A stretch of 64,000 nt of DNA from Fuscovulum blasticum DSM 2131. GTDB taxonomy: Bacteria > Pseudomonadota > Alphaproteobacteria > Rhodobacterales > Rhodobacteraceae. Position numbers and translations under genes: made by a program. Below are positions 34,866-42,510 of this stretch, piece after piece (position 1 is the stretch's first letter; each line of letters starts with the position of its first letter). The stretch spans positions 95,935 through 159,934 of the forward strand of contig NZ_PZKE01000009.1 in NCBI RefSeq assembly GCF_003034965.1. Direction: 5' to 3'. Under the pieces are notes generated by a model. It had not been told where the DNA came from, searched no databases, and was given only the letters and a program-made list of their open reading frames with translations.

Positions 34866-36233
34866 TCAGAACACCACCACGTCCGGGTCAAGCACATTCG
34901 CACCGCCCACCGGACGAAGACCGCCATCCTTGCCCCAGGGATCAAGGTAAAGGTGGCGCGTCGCGCCGCCCGGGGCGGCCACCCGCAGCAGCACCGGGCC
35001 GGTGATTTCCAGCGCGTTCAGGGCCGCAAGGTCCATGTCCTGCCCGTTGACGGCAAGGATGCGGTCGCCCCGGGCCAGCCCGGCAAAGAGCGCGGGCGAA
35101 TTGTCGGTGACAGCCTTGACCACCGCGTCTTCGTCCAGAACCACGCCCAGCGCCGACAGGCGGTAGCTTTTCACCGTTTCGGGGTTGGCGGGCAGCGAAG
35201 ACAGGTCGCGCGTCTTGATCGCCAGCGCCGGCGCCTCGGTCTGGGGCGGGGCAAAGGCCAGCGGCAGGGTGACGGTTTCGGCACCACGCCGCACCGTCAG
35301 CGCGGCTTCGCCCTTTTCCACGGCGGCCTCGATCAGGAAGGCGAAGGTGCCGGGTTCGGCCAGCGCCGTGCCATTGACCGCAAGGATGATGTCGCCCGCC
35401 GCCAGCCCCGCCGCCGCGGCCAGACCGCCGCTTTCGGTGCCATCCACCAGCAGGCCCGCCGCATCCACGCCCAGCGCCTCGGCCACCTGCCGGTCCACCG
35501 GGCGGGCGGTCAGGCCCAGCTTCGGCAGCGGCAGCAGCGTCTCGTCGATCAGGCCGGTCACGATCCGGTCCAGATCAGGCGCGGCAATGGCATAAGCGAT
35601 GCCGACGAACATCCGGCTGCCATCGGCGATCTGGCTGTTCATGCCGACCAGCCGCCCCGAGGCATCGACCAGCGGCCCACCCGAGGAGCCGGGGTTCACC
35701 GCCGCGTCATGCTGCAGCATCTTGAGCGGCACCTGCACCTCGACCTGCCGCGCGGTGGCAGAGATCAGCCCTTCGGTCAGGGTGAATTCAAGGCCCAGCG
35801 GCGCGCCAAGGGCAAAGACCTCAAGCCCCAGCGCGGCCGGATCGGGGGCGGCCACCAGACCCGCCCGCCCCGGCGCGACCGCGATCACCGCCACGTCGCG
35901 CACCGGATCAAGGCCGATCACCGTGCCCACCTCTTCGGCGCCGTGGCGGTTCACCAGACGCACCTCGGTGGCCGTGCCCACGACATGGGCATTGGTCACC
36001 GCCACCTGCGCGGCATCGCCCCACAGGAAGGCTGACCCCAGGAACCTGTCCTCGGCATCGTTCGAGCGCACGACCAGAACCGCATCCATCGCGGTTTCCA
36101 GCGGCGTGGCCGCCCCGGCAGGGCGCACCGTCGGCAGGGCCGCCAGCAGCACGGCCAGCGCAAACAGCAGCGCCAGCGCGCCTTGTGACAGGCGTTTGCG
36201 GACCGCGCCCCAAACCACATTCTGCAAAATCAT
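34866..36233 (-). CDS. HtrA/DegP-like serine protease with PDZ domains
   Basis: A 455-residue S1C-type protease with an N-terminal signal or anchor (ALALLFALAVLLAALP, about 18-33). Triad: His83 (VTNAHVVG), Asp113 (DPVRDVAVIAV), Ser184 (NPGSSGGPLVD). Two PDZ-like domains follow, around residues 255-345 (LAAGDIILAVNG) and 365-440 (LARGDRILAVNGQD). The start at 36233 (MILQNVVWG) was chosen over an in-frame upstream ATG because it begins the hydrophobic export signal. First gene of a minus-strand unit with the two-component system; divergent from the third secreted protein gene, with palindrome site 3 between them. Confidence 0.87.
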   Translation of the reverse strand: MILQNVVWGAVRKRLSQGALALLFALAVLLAALPTVRPAGAATPLETAMDAVLVVRSNDAEDRFLGSAFLWGDAAQVAVTNAHVVGTATEVRLVNRHGAEEVGTVIGLDPVRDVAVIAVAPGRAGLVAAPDPAALGLEVFALGAPLGLEFTLTEGLISATARQVEVQVPLKMLQHDAAVNPGSSGGPLVDASGRLVGMNSQIADGSRMFVGIAYAIAAPDLDRIVTGLIDETLLPLPKLGLTARPVDRQVAEALGVDAAGLLVDGTESGGLAAAAGLAAGDIILAVNGTALAEPGTFAFLIEAAVEKGEAALTVRRGAETVTLPLAFAPPQTEAPALAIKTRDLSSLPANPETVKSYRLSALGVVLDEDAVVKAVTDNSPALFAGLARGDRILAVNGQDMDLAALNALEITGPVLLRVAAPGGATRHLYLDPWGKDGGLRPVGGANVLDPDVVVF

Positions 36234-36298
36234 GATGTCCAATCCCTGGATTTCTTGCCTTGGGCCGGACCCTAGGCCCAGGCCATGGGGCAGGTCAC

Positions 36299-36315
36299 AT
36301 GACAAATCCGGTCAT
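36299..36315. promoter_or_regulatory. Shared 17-bp palindrome, site 3
   Basis: ATGACAAATCCGGTCAT; read on the minus strand it is ATGACCGGATTTGTCAT, matching the consensus of sites 1 and 2. It lies 66 bp from the HtrA-like start and 77 bp from the divergent secreted-protein start, so one site could control both. A second short palindrome, GGAAATTTTCC, follows at 36317-36327. Confidence 0.65.
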
Positions 36316-36391
36316 GGAAATTTTCCAAGTTTACAGGCGGATGCGTCGGCCCCATCCTGCCGCCACCCCCAAAGGGAAAGGCCCCGTTCCG

Positions 36392-36988
36392 ATGCCCCGC
36401 CGCCTGCTTTGCGCCGCCCTGATGATGATCGCCCTGCCCGCGCTGGCCGAAACCGTGCGGCCCCTGCGGCTGGCGGAACTGTCGGCCGATCTTTACGCCC
36501 GCGGCCTGGCCTCGGGCGATGCGGTGCTGATCCTGACCGCCGCCAGCCTGCGGAAATCGCTGGAGCTGCGCCCCGAGGGCGAACAGCCCCTGCCGCTGGA
36601 CTGGCAGGCGATGCTGGCCGCCGCCGAACCGCTGGCGGCGGGCGATGCCGCGCTGCAGGGCCTGATCGCCGACATCCGGGCCGATGTGCCCAAGGGCGTG
36701 GCCGCGGGGCCGGTCTATCGCATCGCCGGCATCGCGCCGGGAACAGAGGCGCAGATCGAGGAACTGTCGTTCCGGGGCGGCGCCTATGCCGAGGTCTATG
36801 TCGAGGCCGCCTCGGGCGCCAACCTTGACCTGACGGTGCGCGATGGCGACGGCCGCCTGATCTGTGCCGATACCGATCCCGGCCCCATCGCCTATTGCGG
36901 CTGGACACCGGCCGCCGACGGCGTGTTTCTTTTGACGATTGCAAACCGCGGCCAATCTGCCACCGACTATGCTTTGATGACGAATTGA
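36392..36988 (+). CDS. Secreted protein, Cys-pair/TN-end family, paralogue 3
   Basis: A 198-residue exported protein: signal peptide ending ALPALA (about residue 19), helical hallmark SADLYARGLASGDAVLILTAA near residue 31, and a beta-rich C-terminal domain with AYAEVYVEA, ANLDLTVRDGDGRLIC and IAYCGWTP, ending TDYALMTN. It is the shortest of the three paralogues and lacks their low-complexity linker. It precedes caspase gene 2 by 10 bp on the same strand, so the two are probably one operon. This pairing ties the family to the caspases. Function unknown; a substrate, inhibitor or chaperone are all possible. Confidence 0.75.
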   Translation: MPRRLLCAALMMIALPALAETVRPLRLAELSADLYARGLASGDAVLILTAASLRKSLELRPEGEQPLPLDWQAMLAAAEPLAAGDAALQGLIADIRADVPKGVAAGPVYRIAGIAPGTEAQIEELSFRGGAYAEVYVEAASGANLDLTVRDGDGRLICADTDPGPIAYCGWTPAADGVFLLTIANRGQSATDYALMTN

Positions 36989-36998
36989 GGACGCCCCC

Positions 36999-39086
36999 AT
37001 GTTTCGCAGCCTTTGCCTGACGACCGCCCTCGCCCTTGTGGCCCTGCCCGCCATGGCGCGCGAGAATTACGCCATCCTGATCGGCGCCAACCAGTACCAG
37101 AACCTTGACGAACGCTGGTGGCTGCGCGGCCCGAAGAACGACGTGGAACTGGTGGCCACCTACCTGACCACCGAGGCGCCGGTTCCCTTCCCCGCCGATC
37201 ACGTCACCCTGCTGACCGACGGGGTCGAAGGCGTGCAGCCCGCCACGCTGGGCGCCATCCGCGACGCCTTTGCCAAGGTCACCGCCGAGGCGCAGCCGGG
37301 CGATTTCGTCTATCTGCATTTCTCGGGCCACGGCACCCAGGCCCCGGCCACCCATGATGACACCGAACTGGACGGGCTGGACGAGCTGTTCCTGCCCGTG
37401 GACATCGGCCCCTGGAGCGACAGCGTGGGCGCGGTGGAAAATGCGCTGGTCGATGACGAGATCGGCCGGCTGATCGACGGCATCCGCGCCAAGGGCGCCG
37501 ATGTCTGGGTGGTGTTCGACAGTTGCCATTCCGGCACCGCCACCCGCGCCGTCGAGGCCGATGACGAAGTGCGGACCCGCCAGCTTGACCCGTCGGTGCT
37601 GGGGCTGGACCCGGCGGCGATGGAAGACGTGGCCAGCCGGGGCATCGGCGAGGAAGACCCCCGCGCCGCCGCCGTTTCCGATGTGGCCGACGCCGCCCCG
37701 GCGGGCGAGGGCATGGGCAACTTCGTGGCCTTCTATGCCGCGCAGACCAACGAGGTGACGCCCGAGAAGAACCTTCCCAAGGGCAAGCCCGACCGCAAGC
37801 CGCATGGCGTGTTCACCTACACCCTGTTCGAGACGCTGGCCGAATACCCCTCGGCCACCTATGGCCAGATCGCGCAGGAGGTGCTGCGCAAGTATTCGGT
37901 CAAGAACCTGGCCAAGACGACGCCGCTGTTCGAGGGCGATCTGGACGCCGTGGCCTTTTCCGGCGCGGAAGGCGGGCGCGTCGCGCAATGGCCGGCCACG
38001 GTCGAAGGCGGCAGCTTCAGCCTGCCGGCGGGCGAATTGCATGGCCTGTCGCAAGGGGCGGTGCTGGCGGTGATGGCCACCGCCGCCGACCCGACCGAGG
38101 CGGCGCTGGGCTATGTCGAGGTGACCGGCATCGACACCTTCACCGCCACCGCGACGGCGGTGGAAAAGGACGGCAAGGCACTGCCGGCCGAATTGCCCAA
38201 GGGCCTCTACCTGCGCAAGCTGGACGATGCGCTGGATTTCACCCTGACCGTGGCCCTGCCCGAACCCGGCACCGCGCCGGCCGATGCGCTGCTGGCCGCG
38301 CTGGACACCCTGACCGCCGAAGCCGGGCCGCGGCTGAACTTCGTGGCCGCCGGGGCCGAGGCCGACCTGCGGCTGGCGGTGATTCCCGACAGCCCCCGCC
38401 CCGATGCAATCTGGGTGCTGCCCGCGACCGGGCTGGCGGACGACCTGTCCACCACGCCTTCGGTGGGCACGGCGGGCAAGGACGGTGCCACGCTGGCGGT
38501 GACGCTGACCGACACGCTGGCGCATATGTCCAAGGCGCTGAACCTGATGAAACTGGGCGGCGCGGTCGGCGGCGGCGACATGCAGGTCGAGGTCGAGATG
38601 CTGACGCGCAATGTCGACACCCCGGCGCTGACGCCGCTGCCGGTGTCGCCGGTGCCGGTGCTTCTGTCGAACGACGAGGTGCATGTTCTGGCGAAGAACC
38701 ACATGGACGTGCCGGTTGACGTGAATGTGCTGTACATCGGCGCGGATTATTCGATCAGCCATTGGGCGGCCGAACGGTTGCAGCCCGGCGACGAGCTGAA
38801 GAAGGGCCTGTTCGCCATCGGCGGCGAGGTGATGGGACAGGAACGGATGATCGTGATCGTCACCCCGGCCAAGCCGCAAAGCCCGGTCGAGAACCTCAGC
38901 TATCTGGCGCAGGACGCGCTGGAAACCACCCGCAGCCTGGGCGGATCGGCCTTCAACGATGCGCTGACCGAGGCGGGCTTCGGGGAAACCACCCGCGGCG
39001 CGGTGGCGCTGTCAGCCCCCGAGGAAGACACCGGCCCCGCGCCGATGATCCTGCAGATGGAACTGCGGACAAAGGCGGCGAACTGA
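36999..39086 (+). CDS. Exported caspase-like (C14) peptidase 2
   Basis: A 695-residue protein with signal peptide (LALVALPAMA, cleavage near 20) and a caspase-like domain, about 22-300: AILIGANQY, LRGPKNDVELV, catalytic His111 (HFSGHGTQAP) and Cys176 (VFDSCHSGT). The central region is acidic and beta-like. The C-terminal module (VNVLYIGADYSISHW, then AAERLQPGDELKKGLF) matches that of caspase 1. Compared with caspase 1 it keeps the full D-x-CHSG motif, where caspase 1 has CHSA. It follows secreted paralogue 3 by 10 bp with a GAGG ribosome site. Confidence 0.87.
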   Translation: MFRSLCLTTALALVALPAMARENYAILIGANQYQNLDERWWLRGPKNDVELVATYLTTEAPVPFPADHVTLLTDGVEGVQPATLGAIRDAFAKVTAEAQPGDFVYLHFSGHGTQAPATHDDTELDGLDELFLPVDIGPWSDSVGAVENALVDDEIGRLIDGIRAKGADVWVVFDSCHSGTATRAVEADDEVRTRQLDPSVLGLDPAAMEDVASRGIGEEDPRAAAVSDVADAAPAGEGMGNFVAFYAAQTNEVTPEKNLPKGKPDRKPHGVFTYTLFETLAEYPSATYGQIAQEVLRKYSVKNLAKTTPLFEGDLDAVAFSGAEGGRVAQWPATVEGGSFSLPAGELHGLSQGAVLAVMATAADPTEAALGYVEVTGIDTFTATATAVEKDGKALPAELPKGLYLRKLDDALDFTLTVALPEPGTAPADALLAALDTLTAEAGPRLNFVAAGAEADLRLAVIPDSPRPDAIWVLPATGLADDLSTTPSVGTAGKDGATLAVTLTDTLAHMSKALNLMKLGGAVGGGDMQVEVEMLTRNVDTPALTPLPVSPVPVLLSNDEVHVLAKNHMDVPVDVNVLYIGADYSISHWAAERLQPGDELKKGLFAIGGEVMGQERMIVIVTPAKPQSPVENLSYLAQDALETTRSLGGSAFNDALTEAGFGETTRGAVALSAPEEDTGPAPMILQMELRTKAAN

Positions 39087-39120
39087 GACCTGACCAAAGC
39101 AGAGCCGGGCTTTGCCCCTT

Positions 39121-39163
39121 CAACTTGGTCCAAATACCCCGGGGGTGCGGGGGCAGCGCCCCC
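39121..39163 (-). repeat. 3'-end intergenic element, copy 3
   Basis: On the minus strand: GGGGGC-GCT-GCCCCC, then GCACCCCCGGGGTATTT and a GGACCAAGTTG tail. It begins 15 bp after the iolG-like stop, in that gene's orientation, and also lies 34 bp after the caspase 2 stop in the opposite orientation. Confidence 0.6.
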
Positions 39164-39178
39164 GCCCTTCGGTGCGGC

Positions 39179-40183
39179 TCAGGCCAGCACTTCGGCCAGC
39201 CGCACGACGCGGCGTTCGGCAACCGATTTCAGCGCCGCTTCGGCCAGCGCCAGCGCGATCAGCCCGTCTTCGCCCGACGGCTCGGCCTTGCCGGTGCCGG
39301 CCATGGCCGCGATGAAGGTGGCAATCTCGGCGGCATAGGCCTCGGTATAGCGGGTCATGAAGAAATCATGCAGCGGCGGGCGGGTGTAGCCCTGCGCGCC
39401 CGCCACCTCGATCGACACCGGGCGCTGGTTCTCGGCCGAGACCATGCCGGCGGAGCCATGCACCTCGATGCGCTGGTCATAGCCATAGGTGGCCCGGCGC
39501 GAGTTCGAGATCACCGCCTGCCGGCCCGAGGCCGTGCGCAGCAGAACCTGCACGGAATCGAAATCGCCCGCGGTGCCGATGGCCGGATCGACCAGCACGG
39601 CTGCGGTGGCGACGACATCCTCGATCTCCTCGCCCAGCAGGAAGCGGGCCATGTCGAAATCATGGATCGTCATGTCGCGGAAGATGCCGCCCGACCGGCC
39701 GATGTATTCCACCGGCGGGGCGCCGGGGTCGCGGCTGGTGATCACGGCCATCTCGACCTTGCCGATGCTGCCCTTGTCGATCTCGGCCCGGACGGCGCGG
39801 AAATGCGGGTCGAAGCGGCGGTTGAAGCCCACCATCAGCGTGCCCTTGTGGGCGCGGACCACGGAAAGGCAGGCCTTCACCCGGTCAAGCGACAGGTCGA
39901 TGGGCTTTTCGCAGAACACCGCCTTGCCGGCCTTGACGAACAGTTCGATCAGGTCGGCGTGGGTGTCGGTCGGGGTGCAGATCACCACCGCGTCAATGTC
40001 GCTGGCCGCGGCCATCGCCTCGATGCTGCGCAACTCGCAGCCATACTGATCGGCAATCGCCTGCGCCGCCGCGGGCATGGCATCGGCCACCGCCACCAGC
40101 CGGGCATTGGCATCGCCCGTCACCGCCTTTGCATGAACCTTGCCGATGCGCCCCGCGCCCAGCAGGCCGAACCTGATTGTCAT
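39179..40183 (-). CDS. iolG: Inositol 2-dehydrogenase-like oxidoreductase (Gfo/Idh/MocA)
   Basis: A 334-residue NAD-dependent sugar/polyol dehydrogenase. The Rossmann motif is FGLLGAGRIGKVHAKA, then CEKPIDLSLDRVKACL (catalytic Lys in EKP), GFNRRFDPHF, and the inositol-dehydrogenase-like GGIFRDMTIHDFDMARFL near residue 168. The start at 40183 begins MTIRFGLLGAG. No other iol genes are nearby, so myo-inositol is the best but unproven substrate. The 3' end carries element copy 3. Confidence 0.82.
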   Translation of the reverse strand: MTIRFGLLGAGRIGKVHAKAVTGDANARLVAVADAMPAAAQAIADQYGCELRSIEAMAAASDIDAVVICTPTDTHADLIELFVKAGKAVFCEKPIDLSLDRVKACLSVVRAHKGTLMVGFNRRFDPHFRAVRAEIDKGSIGKVEMAVITSRDPGAPPVEYIGRSGGIFRDMTIHDFDMARFLLGEEIEDVVATAAVLVDPAIGTAGDFDSVQVLLRTASGRQAVISNSRRATYGYDQRIEVHGSAGMVSAENQRPVSIEVAGAQGYTRPPLHDFFMTRYTEAYAAEIATFIAAMAGTGKAEPSGEDGLIALALAEAALKSVAERRVVRLAEVLA

Positions 40184-40271
40184 GACTATCCCTCCTGCCG
40201 GTTGCGCAAAGCTGCGCGGCATTTTCCTCATTCCGCCTTGTTCCGGGGAAGCGACGCAAATGCAAGGCCCC

Positions 40272-41684
40272 TCAGCGTGGCGGAATCACCTTGCCGGGGT
40301 TCATCCGACCCTCGGGGTCAAGCGCAGCCTTGACCGCCCGCATCACATCCAGCGCGACCGGGTCCTTGCGGCGCCGCATCGACGGCAGTTTCGACAGGCC
40401 GATGCCGTGTTCGGCGCTGAAACTGCCGCCCAGACCGGCCACCACATCTTCCACCGTATCCATCACCGCATCCTTCAGCGTGGCATCGTCGCGGGTGGGA
40501 TAGACCGAGAAATGCAGGTTGCCATCGCCCAGATGCGCCACGGTGATTTCGCGGAACCCCGGGTTCAGCGCCTGAAGCCGGGCCAGGGCATGGGTCAGGA
40601 AGGCATCAACACGGTCCACCGGCACGCAGACATCACATTCCACCACCGGCTCAAGCCCGACGCAGATCTGGGCCGCCGCCTCGCGCCGGGACCACATGAC
40701 CGCGCGCTGGTCCTCGTTCCGGGCCAGAACGGCATCGTCGATCAGCCCTTCGTCCAGCATCCCGGCCAGCACGGTTTCCAGCGTGGCCACCAGCGGCACC
40801 TCGCCGGTGGCATCGGGGCGGCCTTCGGCGGCAACCGTGGTGGCCGCCTCGATCAGGATCGTCACCTCGGGGATATGGTCGAAGGGCAGGCCCAGATCGG
40901 GGCGCACCTCGCGCAACCGTTCGGAATAGCTGCGCGGCATGAATTCGAACGCCTCGACCCGCCCGCCCGTCGCTTCCTGCATCCGGTTCAGCAGATGCAG
41001 CGCCTTCGGCAGGCTGGCGGCAGAGACCATGGCCGTGGCATGGGCCAGCGGCAGGGGCACCAGCTTCATCACTGCCGCGGTGATGATGCCCAGCGTGCCC
41101 TCGGCCCCGATGAACATCTGCTTGAGGTCATAGCCGGAGTTGTCCTTGTGCAGCTCGCTCATCAGGTTCAGCACCCGGCCGTCGGCCAGCACCACCTCAA
41201 GCCCCAGGCACAGGCCACGGGTGCTGCCATAGCGCAGCACGTTCGACCCACCGGCATTGGTGGACAGGGCGCCCCCCAGCATGGCCGATCCGCGGGCACC
41301 GAACCACAGCGGGAAGTATAGCCCCTTCTCCTCGGCCGCCTCGTGCAGGCGCTGCAGGATCACGCCCGCTTCGGCCACCACCAGCCGCGCGTCGGGGCGC
41401 AGGTCGCGGATGCGGTTCATCCGCTCAAGGCTGACCATCAGCCCGCCTTCGGTCATGGTGCCGCCGACCAGCCCGGTATTGCCGCAGATGGGCACCACCG
41501 GCACGCCCTGCGCGGCGGCCACCCGGACGCAGGCCGCCACTTCGGCGGTGCTGCCGGGGCGCACCACGGCCAGCGGGCGGCCGTGGTAGTGGCGCATCCA
41601 GTCCACCCCATAGGGCGCGGCCTCGGCCCCGGTCAGCACATTCGCGGCGCCCACGGCGGCGGCAAGATCGTCAACAAGGGTCAT
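40272..41684 (-). CDS. FAD-linked D-2-hydroxyacid oxidase/dehydrogenase (GlcD-like)
   Basis: A 470-residue flavoprotein of the VAO family. The FAD-binding PP-loop region VPVVPICGNTGLVGG is near residue 60 and GARGSAMLGGALSTNAGG near 125; the C-terminal FAD-oxidase domain has FSAEHGIGLSK near 430 and the ending DPEGRMNPGKV. This layout fits D-lactate, glycolate or D-2-hydroxyglutarate dehydrogenases. Single-chain, with no FeS partner gene nearby. Substrate not assignable. An 88-bp gap separates it from the iolG-like start downstream. Confidence 0.83.
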   Translation of the reverse strand: MTLVDDLAAAVGAANVLTGAEAAPYGVDWMRHYHGRPLAVVRPGSTAEVAACVRVAAAQGVPVVPICGNTGLVGGTMTEGGLMVSLERMNRIRDLRPDARLVVAEAGVILQRLHEAAEEKGLYFPLWFGARGSAMLGGALSTNAGGSNVLRYGSTRGLCLGLEVVLADGRVLNLMSELHKDNSGYDLKQMFIGAEGTLGIITAAVMKLVPLPLAHATAMVSAASLPKALHLLNRMQEATGGRVEAFEFMPRSYSERLREVRPDLGLPFDHIPEVTILIEAATTVAAEGRPDATGEVPLVATLETVLAGMLDEGLIDDAVLARNEDQRAVMWSRREAAAQICVGLEPVVECDVCVPVDRVDAFLTHALARLQALNPGFREITVAHLGDGNLHFSVYPTRDDATLKDAVMDTVEDVVAGLGGSFSAEHGIGLSKLPSMRRRKDPVALDVMRAVKAALDPEGRMNPGKVIPPR

Positions 41685-41770
41685 GGCGGGTGGTCCGTCT
41701 GCTGTCGGGTCAGGCCGGGTGCCCGGCGCGTGGCCAGACTAGCCAAGCCCCGCCCCCCGGGCCAGAGCCC

Positions 41771-41815
41771 TTGACAGACCCGGCGCCGGCTTAATACTTA
41801 GCGTTATTGCTAAGT
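41771..41815 (+). promoter_or_regulatory. Promoter with overlapping operator-like palindrome upstream of yceI
   Basis: TTGACA (41771-41776) is a perfect -35. The -10 region falls in TAATACTTA (41792-41800), giving 15-18 bp spacing depending on the hexamer chosen. ACTTAGC-N6-GCTAAGT (41796-41815) is a perfect 7-bp inverted repeat overlapping the -10 and start point, in a strikingly AT-rich patch. This is where a repressor would sit. Confidence 0.6.
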
Positions 41816-41829
41816 GAAAGGTCGCCCGG

Positions 41830-42504
41830 ATGTTCCGCTCCCTGTTTCTTGCCGCCACGCTTGCGCTGGCCCCGCTGCCCGCCCTTGAGCAAGAGGATCT
41901 GGGCACCCCGCCCGCCGGCACCTACAAGCTGGACCTGTCGCACGGCCGGCTGATCTTCAAGGTCAGCCATCTGGGCTTTTCCACCTATATCGGCCTGTTC
42001 ACCCGGTTCGACGCCACCCTGACCTTCGACCCGGAGGCGCCGGAAACCATGTCTGTCACCGCGACGGTGGACCCGAAATCGCTGGAAACCCACTTCCCCG
42101 ACCCGGCCTATGATTTCAACGCCCAACTGACCGGGCCCGAGTTTCTGGATGCCGGGCAGTTCCCCGAGATCACCTTCACCTCGACCGCGGTCAGGCTGAC
42201 AGGCGAAACCACCGCCGAGGTGACCGGCGACCTGACGCTGCATGGCGTGACCAAGCCCGTGACGATGACCGTCACCTACAACGGCGGCTGGGCGCATATG
42301 CCAATGGACCCGGGCGGCGCGCGGGCGGGCTTTTCTGCCAGGGGTGCGCTGAACCGTTCGGATTTCGGCATTTCCTTCGGCCTGCCGGCGCCGGGCACCA
42401 CCATGGGCGTGGGCGACCGGGTCGAGTTCGAGATCGAGACCGAATTCTCGAACCCCGACGCACCGAAGCCCGATACGCCAAAGCCCGAGGCGCCAAAGCC
42501 CTGA
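41830..42504 (+). CDS. YceI-family lipocalin-like protein
   Basis: A 224-residue exported YceI protein, a beta-barrel that binds polyisoprenoid-type lipids in family members. Signal-like start (FLAATLALAPLPAL), then GTYKLDLSHGRLIFKVSHLGFSTYIG-type core beginning near residue 34, FPEITFTSTAV and LTLHGVTKPVTMTV. The N-terminus has no clean AxA site. The C-terminus is an unusual tail of three APKP/TPKP repeats that would be extended. Likely single-gene unit under the promoter/operator at 41771; convergent with the esterase gene, 6 bp apart. Confidence 0.87.
   Translation: MFRSLFLAATLALAPLPALEQEDLGTPPAGTYKLDLSHGRLIFKVSHLGFSTYIGLFTRFDATLTFDPEAPETMSVTATVDPKSLETHFPDPAYDFNAQLTGPEFLDAGQFPEITFTSTAVRLTGETTAEVTGDLTLHGVTKPVTMTVTYNGGWAHMPMDPGGARAGFSARGALNRSDFGISFGLPAPGTTMGVGDRVEFEIETEFSNPDAPKPDTPKPEAPKP
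42454..42498 (+). repeat. Three tandem 15-bp units in yceI
   Basis: Three units of 15 bp encode PDAPK, PDTPK and PEAPK in frame, at the very end of the YceI protein. Such short in-frame repeats can vary in number between strains. Confidence 0.7.
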
Positions 42505-42510
42505 GCCGGG

